Below the pieces are notes generated by a model. It was given only the letters and a program-made list of their open reading frames with translations. It had not been told where the DNA came from and made no database searches. Below are positions 9,045-18,921 of a stretch of DNA of 64,000 nt, in pieces. This DNA is from an uncultured Francisella sp. (GTDB lineage Bacteria; Pseudomonadota; Gammaproteobacteria; Burkholderiales; Neisseriaceae). The translations under genes and the position numbers were made by a program. The stretch spans positions 62,001 to 126,000 of the forward strand of contig CALTVE010000001.1 of NCBI GenBank assembly GCA_943913135.1, given 5' to 3'. Position 1 is the first letter of the stretch. Each line of letters begins with the position of its first letter.

Positions 9045-10844
9045 ATGGATAGAGCGCACATACGAAACTTTTCTATCATCGCTCATATTGATCATGGCAA
9101 ATCGACTTTAGCTGACCGTTTGATCCAGTTTTGCGGTGGTCTGGCTGAAAGAGAGATGAATGGCCAAGTTTTGGATTCTATGGATTTGGAGCGCGAAAGA
9201 GGGATTACCATTAAGGCGCAAACAGTGGCTCTAAATTACCGGGCCAAAAATGGCGAGTGGTATCTACTAAACATGATTGATACCCCCGGGCACGTGGATT
9301 TTTCCTATGAGGTATCGCGCTCCTTATCGGCGTGTGAAGGAGCACTTTTAGTAGTGGATGCTTCTCAGGGCGTGGAAGCGCAAACGGTAGCCAATTGTTA
9401 TACTGCGATCGATTTGGGGGTAGAAGTATTGCCGGTATTAAATAAAATTGATTTGCCCAATGCCAATCCCGATGCGGTCAAAGAAGAAATAGAAGAGATT
9501 ATTGGTTTAGAAGCGATCGATGCTTTGGAAATTTCTGCTAAAAGTGGGCAAGGAGTGGAAGAGGTGTTGGAGTTAATTGTCCATGCTATCCCTGCTCCAA
9601 AGGGAGAAAAAGATGCCTCCGTGCAGGCTTTGGTGATTGATTCTTGGTTTGATAACTATGTGGGCGTGGTGATGTTGATTCGCGTGATGCAAGGGCAAAT
9701 CCACACGGGTGATAAAATTCGATTTATGGAAACCAAGGGGGTCTTGCAGGTAGAAGAATTAGGGGTATTTACGCCTAAAGTGGTAAAGAAGAACATGTTA
9801 GCGGCTGGAGAAGTTGGTTTTTTGGTAACGGGTTTAAAAGAGCTAAAAAATGCCAAAGTAGGCGATACCCTCATTTTAGAGGGGGATGATAAAACGGCCC
9901 CTCTTCCAGGCTTTAAAGAAGTACAAGCGCAGGTTTTTGCTGGGCTTTATCCGGTAGAAAGTAATGAATATGATGCGTTAAGGGATGCTTTAGAGAAACT
10001 GCAATTAAACGATTCTTCCTTGCGTTTTGAACCAGAAGTTTCACAAGCTCTAGGCTTTGGCTTTCGCGCTGGCTTTTTGGGTTTATTGCATTTAGAAATT
10101 GTGCAAGAGCGTTTGGAAAGAGAGTTTGGGGTCAATTTGATCACCACAGCGCCTTCGGTAGTTTATGAAGTATTACTCAATAGCGGTGAAAAAATAAAAG
10201 TAGAAAACCCTTCCAAGTTGCCAAGTGCTTCCAATATTGCAACCCTGTTTGAACCGGTTATTACCGCTTCTATACTCGTGCCTCAAGAATATATCGGTGC
10301 AGTAATGACGCTCTGTAATCAAAAAAGAGGGGTACAAAAAAACTTACAATACCTAGGGCGGCAGGCGATGCTGGTTTACGATGTGCCTTTAAATGAAGTA
10401 GTCATGGATTTTTTTGATCGTCTTAAATCAGTCACTCATGGGTATGCCTCTTTGGATTACCAGTTTAAAGAATTTGTTGCTTCAGACTTAGTAAAACTCG
10501 ATGTTTTGGTTAATAAGGAAAAAGTAGACGCCTTAAGCCTGATCGTTCATCGTGAGGCTGCTGTGGCTAAAGGTAGGGAGTTGGTGGCTAAGATGAGAGA
10601 ACTGATTCCCCGGCAAATGTTTGATATTGCCATTCAAGCAGCTTTGGGCAGTCACATTATTGCCCGGGAAACGATCAAAGCATTGCGTAAAAATGTGCTT
10701 GCTAAATGTTATGGCGGTGATATCAGTCGCAAGAAGAAATTGTTAGAAAAGCAAAAGGCCGGAAAAAAACGCATGAAGCAAGTGGGAAATGTCAGTATTC
10801 CCCAATCGGCTTTTCTAGCTGTACTGACTTTAGGAAAAGATTAA
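9045..10844 (+). CDS. lepA: Elongation factor 4 (LepA)
   Basis: 599-residue translational GTPase, the standard LepA length. G motifs are complete: [14 protein letters not shown] near the start, DTPGHVDF, and NKIDLP. The C-terminus has the LepA-specific domain ([20 protein letters not shown]). LepA acts on stalled or mis-translocated ribosomes and in initiation. The gene is followed after 12 bases by lepB, the classic lepA-lepB operon. Confidence 0.98.
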   Translation: MDRAHIRNFSIIAHIDHGKSTLADRLIQFCGGLAEREMNGQVLDSMDLERERGITIKAQTVALNYRAKNGEWYLLNMIDTPGHVDFSYEVSRSLSACEGALLVVDASQGVEAQTVANCYTAIDLGVEVLPVLNKIDLPNANPDAVKEEIEEIIGLEAIDALEISAKSGQGVEEVLELIVHAIPAPKGEKDASVQALVIDSWFDNYVGVVMLIRVMQGQIHTGDKIRFMETKGVLQVEELGVFTPKVVKKNMLAAGEVGFLVTGLKELKNAKVGDTLILEGDDKTAPLPGFKEVQAQVFAGLYPVESNEYDALRDALEKLQLNDSSLRFEPEVSQALGFGFRAGFLGLLHLEIVQERLEREFGVNLITTAPSVVYEVLLNSGEKIKVENPSKLPSASNIATLFEPVITASILVPQEYIGAVMTLCNQKRGVQKNLQYLGRQAMLVYDVPLNEVVMDFFDRLKSVTHGYASLDYQFKEFVASDLVKLDVLVNKEKVDALSLIVHREAAVAKGRELVAKMRELIPRQMFDIAIQAALGSHIIARETIKALRKNVLAKCYGGDISRKKKLLEKQKAGKKRMKQVGNVSIPQSAFLAVLTLGKD

Positions 10845-10856
10845 TAAGGATATAAC

Positions 10857-11843
10857 ATGTTTGCGGGTATTAGTTTTTTAACCGTAGGGTTAATTTTATT
10901 ATTTATTGCTGCAGTTTTGTTTGTAGGTGCTGATAAAAACGTTTTTATCACCGATGGTAATTTACCAGCTTTAATTGATTGGTCTTTTCTACTATTTATT
11001 TTAGCTGTGTTTTGTTTACTTTCTAATTATTTGAGTTTTGAAAGTGTCTTCTTATTAATGAGTGTGATCAGTGGCATGGCCTATATTGCCTATCTAATGC
11101 ACCGTAAAAGAGAGAGTATAGAACCTCTTTCCTTTTGGCATGCCATCGAATATGTGAAAAGTTTTTTCTGGATTTTTTTAGTGATTTTTTTAATCCGGGG
11201 GTTTGTGGTCGATTTAAGCATTATCCCCTCTAGCTCGATGCGTCCTACGCTTAAGGTGGGTGATTTTGTGTTGGTGAATAAATATGACTATGGTCTTAAG
11301 GTTCCGATTAGTAATTATTTATTGTGGCCGAATAACGCGGTACAAAGAGGCGATGTGATTGTTTTTGATTATCCACTCAATCCCTCGGTGCAATATGTCA
11401 AACGGGTGATTGGGATTCCCGGAGATACAGTTAAAATGTGGCACAAAAAATTGTTTATTAATGGGAAAAAGATCCAGGATCAATTCATTGAACACAAAAA
11501 GTATTTAGAAAATTCCTATAGTGTGGATCAACCTTTTGCAATAATGGTGGATCATTATCGAGAAACATTGGGGGAGCGGATTTTTTCTATCTATCGCATG
11601 GCAAATCGGCCGACTTTAGATCCAGAGGGGGTCAAAAAGCGTAATACTTGCAAGATTTTTGGGGATGAAGGTTTTGAATGTAAGGTGCCTGCAGATCAAT
11701 ATTTTGTTTTAGGGGACAATCGTGATAATAGCGAAGATGGACGTTATTGGGGATTTGTTCCGGAAAGAAATATAGAAGGGCGACCTTTCCTGGTATGGAT
11801 GAATTTTAAATCGCCTGGTCGTATCGGTACTCAAGTAAGATAA
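10857..11843 (+). CDS. lepB: Signal peptidase I
   Basis: 328-residue membrane serine protease that removes signal peptides from exported proteins. Three hydrophobic segments lie in about the first 120 residues. The catalytic serine is S127 in IIPSSSMRPTL, the general base K182 in YVKRVIGIPGD, and the GDNRDNSEDGRYWGFV box is intact near the C-terminus. Exported products in this window, such as the lipoproteins and the autotransporter, depend on signal-peptide processing by this or the lipoprotein enzyme. It lies directly behind lepA and is convergent with dsbB. Confidence 0.97.
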   Translation: MFAGISFLTVGLILLFIAAVLFVGADKNVFITDGNLPALIDWSFLLFILAVFCLLSNYLSFESVFLLMSVISGMAYIAYLMHRKRESIEPLSFWHAIEYVKSFFWIFLVIFLIRGFVVDLSIIPSSSMRPTLKVGDFVLVNKYDYGLKVPISNYLLWPNNAVQRGDVIVFDYPLNPSVQYVKRVIGIPGDTVKMWHKKLFINGKKIQDQFIEHKKYLENSYSVDQPFAIMVDHYRETLGERIFSIYRMANRPTLDPEGVKKRNTCKIFGDEGFECKVPADQYFVLGDNRDNSEDGRYWGFVPERNIEGRPFLVWMNFKSPGRIGTQVR

Positions 11844-11853
11844 ATATTTTTAT

Positions 11854-12378
11854 TTATAGATCTTGTTTAAAAAGAAGGGTCACAGAAAAAGTCAACAACA
11901 ATAATAGAACGAGAAGACTCAAGAATGGAAGCTGGATGGACCACAGCGTTTGCACTTGCGAACAATCGGCGTTGCTATGGAAAATTTTGCTGAGTGCGTG
12001 GCCCCAAGATTTATTGTCGAAAAAGTAATCAAGACCAGGCGCACAGGGCGTAGCAAATAATCCTTTAGGCTTATTATATAAATAAAGTTGGTGTATTGCT
12101 GCAGCCACACCCGGTAAAGTGACTAAAAAAATTAAACAAGAAAAAGTCAAACGTTGCGATTTTTTCTTTAATGGCGTCCACAGTGCAATAAATGATAAAA
12201 CGCCACAGGCCATCACCGAAAAGCGTTGAATAATACATAAAGAGCAGGGCTCTAAATGAAATTGATTCTGTAAAATAAAAGAAAACAGGGTAGCTAGTAA
12301 AGAAAGTGCAAAAATAAGGGTCATCAACTGACGGGTTTCAGTCACGGAAGCGAAAGGGTTTTTCATATTAAAGCTCAT
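11854..12378 (-). CDS. dsbB: Disulfide bond formation protein DsbB
   Basis: 174-residue inner-membrane protein with four hydrophobic segments. It has the DsbB cysteine pairs: C45-S-L-C48 in EPCSLCIIQR in the first periplasmic loop, and ATPC with NADC in the second. DsbB reoxidises DsbA and passes electrons to quinones. The reading frame starts inside the last codons of hscA (11-base overlap); a second ATG at 12366, one base after the hscA stop, is an equally good start. The tight coupling to the isc operon is unusual, since fdx normally stands in this position. Confidence 0.92.
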   Translation of the reverse strand: MSFNMKNPFASVTETRQLMTLIFALSLLATLFSFILQNQFHLEPCSLCIIQRFSVMACGVLSFIALWTPLKKKSQRLTFSCLIFLVTLPGVAAAIHQLYLYNKPKGLFATPCAPGLDYFFDNKSWGHALSKIFHSNADCSQVQTLWSIQLPFLSLLVLLLLLTFSVTLLFKQDL

Positions 12379-14218
12379 CTACATGTTTACCTGTCAAAAC
12401 GCGGGCGATACTTTTATTCATTCGTTTAGCAGCAAAGTTTTCTGTACAATCGGTTAAAAAATGGATCGCTTGATGAATGTTTTCAACCGAATGTTGTGTT
12501 TTAGCTTGTGTAAGCTGTGCTATCGCATGGTTTATGGTTTTTCTTTCTTGATCGTTCAACAATTCGCCATCTTCCTGCAAAGCCCTGTTTACGGCGCTTA
12601 AAAGCTGTTCTGCTTCTAAACATGCTTCTTGTAAGTTACGTGCCTCTATATCTTCCTGGGCATGGCTGAAAGAACTTTGGAGCATAGAAGTAATGGTTTT
12701 ATCATCTAATCCGTAAGAAGGCTTTACTTCTATTGTTTGTTTGACCTGAGTGGTGGTTTCTTCGGCGGATACGCTTAATAAGCCATCAGCATCGATACGG
12801 AAGCTTATCACAATACGCGCTAAACCGGCAGCCATCGGTGGAATATCGCGTAAAGTAAACCGCGCAAGACTACGATTGTCGCTGACTTTTTCCCTTTCCC
12901 CTTGCACGACGTGAATCACCATTGCGGTTTGCCCATCTTTAAACGTAGTAAATTCTTGTGCTTTGGTAATGGGAATGGTGCTGTTGCGAGGGATGATTTT
13001 TTCAGTTAGACCGCCATAGGTTTCTAGCCCTAGTGATAAAGGCGTAATATCCAAGAGTAACCAATTGTTTTCTTGTTGATGCAATAAGGCATTGGCTTGT
13101 CTTGCTGCACCTATAGCTACTACACTTTCCGGATCGAGATTGGTAAGGGGTGCTTTTTTAAAATATTTTCTTAGGGTCTCGCGCACGTGGAGCATACGGG
13201 TGGAGCCGCCCACTAAAATTACGCCATCGATCGCACTTGGAGAAGTTTGCCCGTCCTCTAAAACTCTGGCAACCGATTTTAAAGTTCGGTTCACTAAGCC
13301 TTGGCTTAATCTCTGGAAATTTTGGCGGCTTAAGGTAAAAGAAACGGGGCCAATGGATAAAGTAAATTGTATAGTTGCTTCACTTTCTTGACTCAGTTTT
13401 TCTTTTAGTTGGCGCGTGTTTATCTGTAAAATCCATTTATCACTATCGTTTAGATTGGATAATTTTTTTTCTTTAATGATTGCATCAACGATGACCGCAT
13501 CGAAATCATCTCCCCCTAGCGCAGTGTCGCCACCGGTAGCGATGACTTTAAAAAGTCCTTCTGATAAAGACAATAAAGAAACATCTAAGGTGCCCCCCCC
13601 TAAATCATAGACAATGAAATCACCTTGGGCATGGTTGTCTAGACCGTAGGCGATTGCCGCTGCTGTGGGTTCATTAATCAAGCGCAGCAACGGGATGCGA
13701 GCAATTTCGGCTGCCGCTTTAGTTGCCTGCCGTTGCCCTTCAGTAAAATAAGCAGGCACCGTGATGACGGCTCCTTTAATTGGCTTATTGAGTTCTTTTT
13801 TAGCCCTCTGATAAAGATTTTTAAGGATTTCACTGGCTACTTCTATTGGAGTTTTAACACCCGCGATCGTATCATATTGGATAAAAAGCGGGTGATCGAC
13901 AAAAGAATAGGGTAACTTTTCTTGACGGGGGAGATCGTTTAAAGTTTTCCCCAATAAACGCTTGGAAGAGGAGATAGTGTTTTTAGGGTCTTTTTGGGCC
14001 TCTTGCTCGGCTTTTTTCCCCACCATAGGCTCCCCGTGTTTTAAATAGCGTACCACTGAAGGGAGCAATATGGTTCCTTCATCGTCTTTTAAACAAAAAG
14101 CTCGATTATTTTGTACGCTGGCGACGAGGCTGTGACTGGTGCCAAGATCAATACCGATGGCGACACCTTCACCCATTTGTCGTACCTGTTTAGGCTCTTC
14201 AATTTGCAATAAAGCCAT
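12368..14218 (-). CDS. hscA: Fe-S cluster assembly chaperone HscA (Hsp70 family)
   Basis: 616-residue specialised Hsp70. The N-terminus MALLQIEEP is typical of HscA, followed by the ATPase signatures GIDLGTSHSLV, VYDLGGGTLDVS and ILVGGSTRMLHVRE, then the substrate-binding domain. HscA uses ATP to help IscU pass its cluster to acceptors and recognises an LPPVK motif, which is present in the IscU encoded upstream. The gene lies 4 bases after hscB. Confidence 0.97.
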   Translation of the reverse strand: MALLQIEEPKQVRQMGEGVAIGIDLGTSHSLVASVQNNRAFCLKDDEGTILLPSVVRYLKHGEPMVGKKAEQEAQKDPKNTISSSKRLLGKTLNDLPRQEKLPYSFVDHPLFIQYDTIAGVKTPIEVASEILKNLYQRAKKELNKPIKGAVITVPAYFTEGQRQATKAAAEIARIPLLRLINEPTAAAIAYGLDNHAQGDFIVYDLGGGTLDVSLLSLSEGLFKVIATGGDTALGGDDFDAVIVDAIIKEKKLSNLNDSDKWILQINTRQLKEKLSQESEATIQFTLSIGPVSFTLSRQNFQRLSQGLVNRTLKSVARVLEDGQTSPSAIDGVILVGGSTRMLHVRETLRKYFKKAPLTNLDPESVVAIGAARQANALLHQQENNWLLLDITPLSLGLETYGGLTEKIIPRNSTIPITKAQEFTTFKDGQTAMVIHVVQGEREKVSDNRSLARFTLRDIPPMAAGLARIVISFRIDADGLLSVSAEETTTQVKQTIEVKPSYGLDDKTITSMLQSSFSHAQEDIEARNLQEACLEAEQLLSAVNRALQEDGELLNDQERKTINHAIAQLTQAKTQHSVENIHQAIHFLTDCTENFAAKRMNKSIARVLTGKHVDEL

Positions 14219-14222
14219 GGTT

Positions 14223-14735
14223 TTAACCTTCTTTAAGGACTCTTTCTTTTTCTTTAAGGGTGTGGTTCAAGCGGCGAAAAAACTTTAATTCATTAATTAA
14301 GGCTGCACTTTGGACAGGATCTTTAGTTTTTAAGGCAGTTGCTATTTTGTGGATACGTGTTTTTTGTTCTTGATCTAATTTTTCTTTTAAAGCCGAAAGT
14401 TCTTCAGGAGAAGCACTTTCTTCTAAGCGCTCGTGCCACTGCATCTGTTGCTCTAAAAAGTTCATAGATTGGGGTTCAGGTTTTTCTGGGTCATAATTTA
14501 CTCCTAAGCACTGCAAACAATATTCAGCCCGGGTTATCGGATCTTTTAATACTCGATAAGCCTCATTTAAAGTGGCAAATAGCGCAGTATATTGCCTTTT
14601 TTCAAAAGCAGAATCTGCGGCTACGCGATCGGGGTGATATTTTTTTGCCAGAGTTTCAAAAGACTTTAACAAAGCATCGTTGTCGATGTCATAGTTTTCC
14701 GGCAGAGAAAAAAGCTGAAAATAATTTAATTCCAT
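14223..14735 (-). CDS. hscB: Fe-S cluster co-chaperone HscB (J protein)
   Basis: 170-residue J-domain co-chaperone. The N-terminal J domain carries the HPD motif at residues 34-36 (KKYHPDRVA). The C-terminal helical domain, which binds IscU, follows (YCLQCLGVNYD and a long charged helix region). HscB delivers IscU to HscA and stimulates its ATPase. It sits between iscA (9-base gap) and hscA (4-base gap). Confidence 0.95.
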   Translation of the reverse strand: MELNYFQLFSLPENYDIDNDALLKSFETLAKKYHPDRVAADSAFEKRQYTALFATLNEAYRVLKDPITRAEYCLQCLGVNYDPEKPEPQSMNFLEQQMQWHERLEESASPEELSALKEKLDQEQKTRIHKIATALKTKDPVQSAALINELKFFRRLNHTLKEKERVLKEG

Positions 14736-14744
14736 AATTTGTTT

Positions 14745-15065
14745 TTAAACATGGAAGCTTTTGCCACAGCCACATTCATTGCGTGCATTGGGATTAATGA
14801 ATTTAAAACCTTCTTGCAAACCTTCTTTTCGGAAATCCACTTGTGTACCTTCCAGGTATACCAGACTTTTAGGGTCGATAAAAAGCTGAACCCCCAGGCT
14901 TTCAAATTGCTGATCTCCTGGCTCTTTTTGATCGACGAAGCTAAGTGCGTAGGCCCAGCCCGAACAGCCGCTTTTTTCTACTGCCAGGCGTATTCCTATG
15001 CCTTGACCTCTGTTGGACAGGGCCTGTTTAATATGTTGTGCTGCTTTTTTAGAAAGCGTGATCAT
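14745..15065 (-). CDS. iscA: Iron-sulfur cluster assembly protein IscA
   Basis: 106-residue A-type carrier with the three conserved cysteines C34 (KSGCSGWAY), C98 and C100 (NECGCGKSF), nearly the numbering of E. coli IscA. A-type proteins bind iron or Fe-S clusters and help make [4Fe-4S] targets. I chose the ATG at 15065, which has an AAGGAA ribosome site, over an upstream in-frame start that would run into iscU. Confidence 0.95.
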   Translation of the reverse strand: MITLSKKAAQHIKQALSNRGQGIGIRLAVEKSGCSGWAYALSFVDQKEPGDQQFESLGVQLFIDPKSLVYLEGTQVDFRKEGLQEGFKFINPNARNECGCGKSFHV

Positions 15066-15081
15066 AAGGCTTCCTTTAATT

Positions 15082-15462
15082 TTAGGATTGTTTTTTCTTA
15101 CGATAATCGTGCACAGCTGCTTTAATAGCATCTTCTGCCAGAATAGAGCAATGTATTTTTACCGGTGGCAATGCCAGCTCTTCAGCGATTTGACTATTTT
15201 TAATCGCGAGTGCTTCATCTAAAGAGCGTCCTTTTATCCACTCGGTGATCAAAGAAGAAGAAGCGATAGCTGAACCGCAACCATAAGTTTTAAATTTAGC
15301 ATCTTCAATCACTCCTTGATCGTTCACCCGGATTTGCAAACGCATGACATCACCACAAGCGGGTGCACCTACCATACCCGTGCCGACATTGAGGTCATTT
15401 TTATCCATAGAACCAACATTGCGTGGATGTTCATAGTGATCGATGACTTTTTTACTATACAT
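15082..15462 (-). CDS. iscU: Fe-S cluster scaffold IscU
   Basis: 126-residue scaffold on which IscS-derived sulfur and iron are assembled. Cluster ligands C36, D38 (APACGDVM), C62 (YGCGSAIA) and C105 are all present. The HscA recognition motif LPPVK is at 98-102. It lies between iscS (30-base gap) and iscA (16-base gap). Confidence 0.98.
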   Translation of the reverse strand: MYSKKVIDHYEHPRNVGSMDKNDLNVGTGMVGAPACGDVMRLQIRVNDQGVIEDAKFKTYGCGSAIASSSLITEWIKGRSLDEALAIKNSQIAEELALPPVKIHCSILAEDAIKAAVHDYRKKKQS

Positions 15463-15492
15463 AATTTCAGTATCCTTGGGTTCTTTGTAACG

Positions 15493-16707
15493 TTAATGGT
15501 CCGTCCATTGTATGGTTTTAAGATTCACACCTTCTTGATAAAGCTCCCATAGGGGGGAAAGCTGGCGAAGTTTTTCGACCTTTTCTTTAATTAAGCGCGC
15601 TGCTTTTCGAATTTCTTCTTCAGTGGTAAAACGGCTAGTGGAGATACGTAAAGAGCTATGTGCCAATTCATCATCACGACCTAGAGCGCGCAGCACATAA
15701 GACGGTTCCAAACTCGCTGAAGTGCATGCCGAACCGCTAGATACCGCTAATTCTTTTACCGCCATAATTAAGCTTTCACCTTCTACGTAATTAAAGCTTA
15801 CATTAATATTATAAGGAGAGCGCTGTTCTAAATCGCCGTTAATATAAATTTCTTCAATACCTTCTAACTCTTGTAAAAAAAGATTACGAAGTTTCGCTGC
15901 TTTTTGGTAATCTTCAGTGATATGCTTTCCCGCCAAGTGATAAGCCTCGCCCATGCCGACGATTTGGTGGGTAGGCAAGGTTCCGCTGCGGAAACCACGT
16001 TCATGACCACCACCGTGCATTTGGGCATTCAAACGTACACGTGGTTTACGGCGGACGAAAAGAGCACCTATACCCTTAGGCCCATGAACTTTATGGGCGC
16101 TCATACTCATCAAATCAATTGGAGTTTTTTCTAGATCGATGGGAATTTTACCGCAAGCTTGAGCAGCATCCACATGAAAGATAATCTTTTTTTCACGGGC
16201 AAAAGCGGCGATGGCATCAATATCTTGAATCACCCCAATTTCGTTGTTTACCCACATTACTGAGATTAAGATAGTATCTTCTCTTACGGCGTGCACTAAG
16301 TTTTCAAAATGGATTAAGCCTTTTTCATCGACGTCTAGATAGGTTACTTCAAAACCTTGACGCTCTAATTCGCGCATGGTATCTAAAACCGCCTTATGTT
16401 CGGTTTTGACTGTAATTAAATGCTTTCCCTTTTTTTGGTAGAACTGAGCTGCACCTTTTAAAGCAAGGTTATCTGATTCGGTTGCTCCGGAGGTAAAAAT
16501 AATTTCCTTACTGTTGGCATGAATTAAATCAGCAATTTGCTGGCGTGCATTTTCCACTGCTTCCTCTGCTTGCCAGCCAAAAGCGTGGTTATTGCTCGCC
16601 GGGTTACCATAATAGTGATCCAAATAAGGGATCATTTTTTTTACCACCCTAGGGTCTACGCGGGTCGTGGCGGCATTATCTAGATAAATCGGTTGTTTTG
16701 TGTCCAT
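15493..16707 (-). CDS. iscS: Cysteine desulfurase IscS
   Basis: PLP-dependent enzyme that takes sulfur from cysteine for Fe-S clusters and tRNA thiolation. With the ATG at 16707 the protein has 404 residues, the PLP lysine is K206 (AHKVHGPKG) and the persulfide cysteine is C328 ([13 protein letters not shown]), exactly the E. coli numbering. That argues for this start over the in-frame ATG six codons upstream, which lacks a ribosome site. TusA, encoded near 49.8 kb, accepts sulfur from IscS in E. coli. Confidence 0.97.
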   Translation of the reverse strand: MDTKQPIYLDNAATTRVDPRVVKKMIPYLDHYYGNPASNNHAFGWQAEEAVENARQQIADLIHANSKEIIFTSGATESDNLALKGAAQFYQKKGKHLITVKTEHKAVLDTMRELERQGFEVTYLDVDEKGLIHFENLVHAVREDTILISVMWVNNEIGVIQDIDAIAAFAREKKIIFHVDAAQACGKIPIDLEKTPIDLMSMSAHKVHGPKGIGALFVRRKPRVRLNAQMHGGGHERGFRSGTLPTHQIVGMGEAYHLAGKHITEDYQKAAKLRNLFLQELEGIEEIYINGDLEQRSPYNINVSFNYVEGESLIMAVKELAVSSGSACTSASLEPSYVLRALGRDDELAHSSLRISTSRFTTEEEIRKAARLIKEKVEKLRQLSPLWELYQEGVNLKTIQWTDH

Positions 16708-16728
16708 ATTTACCCCATCAATCAAGGC

Positions 16729-17172
16729 TTATAAAACCTGTTTTAGCTCCTGTGTAGGGATTGGTTGTTTCAGATTCGGATGTAAGACATCATATAAAGT
16801 AAAATTTTTTAAGAAATTTTCTAACAGCTCTTCCATCTGGTGCCATAAAAAGTGACCAATGCACGGCTTGCCGCCCTGACAATCGGCTGCTCCTCGGCAA
16901 CGAGTTACGTGTAAATTATCTTCTGCTGCCTCAACGATTTCAGCAATAGAAATAGTCGCAGGATCACGTCTCAATACATATCCCCCACCAGGCCCTCGAA
17001 TACTGTTGACTAAACCTGCACGACGGAGTTTAATAAACAACTGTTCCAAATAATGAACGCTAACATTTTGACGTTCATGTATAGACGCCAGATTGACTGG
17101 TCCTTCTTTGCAATGTAAACACAAATCAAGCATTGCAGTGACTGCGTTGCGGCCCCGAGTGGTTAATTTCAT
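16729..17172 (-). CDS. iscR: Fe-S cluster regulator IscR (Rrf2 family)
   Basis: 147-residue Rrf2-type regulator with an N-terminal winged helix (MKLTTRGRNAVTAMLDL, IRGPGGGYVL). The [2Fe-2S] ligands C92, C98, C104 and H107 fall at the same positions as in E. coli IscR, so it should sense Fe-S status. Cluster-bound IscR represses the isc operon. It is the first gene of the isc operon and has a matching type 1 site in its own promoter. Confidence 0.96.
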   Translation of the reverse strand: MKLTTRGRNAVTAMLDLCLHCKEGPVNLASIHERQNVSVHYLEQLFIKLRRAGLVNSIRGPGGGYVLRRDPATISIAEIVEAAEDNLHVTRCRGAADCQGGKPCIGHFLWHQMEELLENFLKNFTLYDVLHPNLKQPIPTQELKQVL

Positions 17173-17222
17173 AGTTTAATCTTTCAATTTATTTCTGTAA
17201 AGAAAGCTTGAACACACGGGGA

Positions 17223-17251
17223 AATATACTATATCCGATTAAAATAGTCAA
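17223..17251 (-). promoter_or_regulatory. isc operon promoter
   Basis: On the minus strand, TTGACT (17246-17251) is followed after 17 bases by TATATT (17223-17228), about 50 bases before iscR. Spacing and hexamers fit sigma-70. The IscR-like operator covers the -35 and most of the spacer. Confidence 0.65.
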
Positions 17252-17255
17252 GTAT
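17231..17255 (-). promoter_or_regulatory. IscR type 1 binding site
   Basis: By my alignment this 25-base site matches the published type 1 IscR consensus (ATASYYGACTRWWWYAGTC, then RRSTAT) at 23 of 25 positions. It overlaps the -35 region and spacer of the isc promoter, as in E. coli, where holo-IscR represses its own operon. The match is read directly; binding is inferred. Confidence 0.7.
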
Positions 17256-17280
17256 TATTCGAAAGACAGCATAAGGCATT

Positions 17281-18060
17281 TTAAGGCTTACCGTATTTAG
17301 GGGAGAGGGTTAAGATTTCGTGGCCAGTTTCGGTCACCAGCACTTCGTGTTCCCATTGAGCAGATAAACTATGGTCTTTGGTAACCACAGTCCAGTGGTC
17401 GCTTAAAATGCGTAATTTACGCGATCCTTGGTTGATCATTGGCTCTATAGTAAAGATCATTCCTGGTGCTAACTTTGCGCCGGTGCCTCGTGTGCCATAG
17501 TGTAAAACTTGCGGAGGTTGGTGAAAAAGCCGACCGACACCATGGCCACAAAATTCTCTAACTACGCTGTATCCATTTTGTTCAGCATAACTTTGGATCG
17601 CTTCGCCCACATCCCCTAAGGTGGCGCCGGGTTTTACTTCGGCAATGCCTTTCATCATACATGCGTGCGTTACCTCCACTAAACGTTTCGCATAAGGTGA
17701 AACTTTATCACCGACATAAAACATACGACTACTGTCGCCATGCCAGCCATCTTTAATCACAGTCACATCAATATTAACAATATCGCCATCTCTTAACGGT
17801 TTATCATCGGGGATACCATGACAAATTACATGATTAACCGAGGTGCAAATCGATTTAGGGTAGGGGGGATCACCATAATTTAAAGGTGCAGGAATAGTTC
17901 CTTGAACTTCTACTTGGTAGCGGTGACATAAATCGTTAAGTTTATTAGTAGTTATCCCCGGTTGAACAAAGGGTTCAATATAATCCAGAAGTTCCGCCGC
18001 CAGATACCCAGCCAAGCGCATCTTGTCAATTTCTTCCGCGTTGTGTATGGGGATGTTCAT
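17281..18060 (-). CDS. map: Methionine aminopeptidase, type I
   Basis: 259-residue metalloprotease that removes the initiator methionine. Metal and catalytic residues are visible in ICHGIPDDKPL, GDIVNIDVTV, GWHGDSSRMF, FCGHGVGRLFHQPP, FTIEPMI and QWEHEVLVTE. The ATG at 18060 overlaps the trpC stop by 4 bases (ATGA), which suggests translational coupling, and gives the family's usual N-terminus. A longer in-frame reading that begins at 18147 inside trpC is unlikely. Confidence 0.96.
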   Translation of the reverse strand: MNIPIHNAEEIDKMRLAGYLAAELLDYIEPFVQPGITTNKLNDLCHRYQVEVQGTIPAPLNYGDPPYPKSICTSVNHVICHGIPDDKPLRDGDIVNIDVTVIKDGWHGDSSRMFYVGDKVSPYAKRLVEVTHACMMKGIAEVKPGATLGDVGEAIQSYAEQNGYSVVREFCGHGVGRLFHQPPQVLHYGTRGTGAKLAPGMIFTIEPMINQGSRKLRILSDHWTVVTKDHSLSAQWEHEVLVTETGHEILTLSPKYGKP

Positions 18061-18857
18061 ATTCCGATTTTCTTTCCAGTTAACAATTGGAGCGCCTCTT
18101 TTACATCTTGCTGTTGCAAAAGGGAAGAGCCCACTAAAAAGCCACACACTCCTTGGTCTATCAGCGTTGTAATATCGTTTCTATCCTTGATGCCACTTTC
18201 CGCAATAAGATGAATTTTTTTTGATACTTGAGGCTTAATCTTAAGGGCTAAGTTTTTTTCCATAGTCAGAGTTTTAAGATTACGGTTGTTGACCCCTAAA
18301 AATGGCGTGTTTAAGTTTTGCACTTTAATTAATTCGCTTTTATTGTGAATTTCGGCCAACACTGCTAATTCGAGTTCATTAGCGAGCATTTCTAAAGCTT
18401 CCATTTCTTCTTTTTCTAAAATAGAGGCAATCAACAAAATGGCATCTGCTCCTGCCAGACGCGATTCATAGACTTGATAAGAATCGATAATGAAATCTTT
18501 ACGCAGGATGGGAAGACGAGTTACGTTTTTAACTTTTTTAAGATCAGTTAAATCGCCTTCAAAATAGTAGGGAGTTGTAACAACCGATAATGCCACTGCT
18601 CCGCCTTCTTCATAGTCCTTAGCCAAACTTTCTACATCGTAATCCTTACGAATAAGGCCTAAAGAGGGACTTGCTTTTTTAATTTCGGCAATAACAGCGG
18701 CTTCTTGAGCGCTTAAGTGATTAAGCAAGGCAGCGGTAAAATCTCGCGTAGCTGGAGAGTCTTTTATTTTTGTTTTAAGTTCTTCGAGGGGGACACGCTT
18801 TTTCTTTTTTGCCAGACTTGCTTTAATATTTTGCACAATGTCTTGAAGCTTATCCAT
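18057..18857 (-). CDS. trpC: Indole-3-glycerol phosphate synthase
   Basis: 266-residue TIM-barrel enzyme of tryptophan synthesis, closing the indole ring of indoleglycerol phosphate. Family motifs run in order: IAEIKKASPSLGLIR, LRKDFIID, ADAILLIASIL, VLAEIHNKSEL, LGVNNRNLKTL, LIAESGI and GFLVGSSLL. It is a single-domain protein without the TrpF fusion of E. coli. No other trp gene is nearby. The start at 18857 has a GGGA upstream; an ATG six codons earlier lacks one. The stop overlaps the map start by 4 bases. Confidence 0.92.
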   Translation of the reverse strand: MDKLQDIVQNIKASLAKKKKRVPLEELKTKIKDSPATRDFTAALLNHLSAQEAAVIAEIKKASPSLGLIRKDYDVESLAKDYEEGGAVALSVVTTPYYFEGDLTDLKKVKNVTRLPILRKDFIIDSYQVYESRLAGADAILLIASILEKEEMEALEMLANELELAVLAEIHNKSELIKVQNLNTPFLGVNNRNLKTLTMEKNLALKIKPQVSKKIHLIAESGIKDRNDITTLIDQGVCGFLVGSSLLQQQDVKEALQLLTGKKIGI

Positions 18858-18921
18858 GCGTATTTTCCCTTTCATGGATGGTTTATCGGCAAAGGATACG
18901 CTTAATCATTTTTACTTTCAA

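Noticed and set aside
11841..11856. TAAATA/TATTTA hairpin between lepB and dsbB
   Set aside because: Six A-T pairs over the stop codons; too weak to call a terminator.
14739..15125. Rightward 128-codon frame opposite iscA
   Set aside because: Antisense to a well-supported iscA; no ribosome site or family match.
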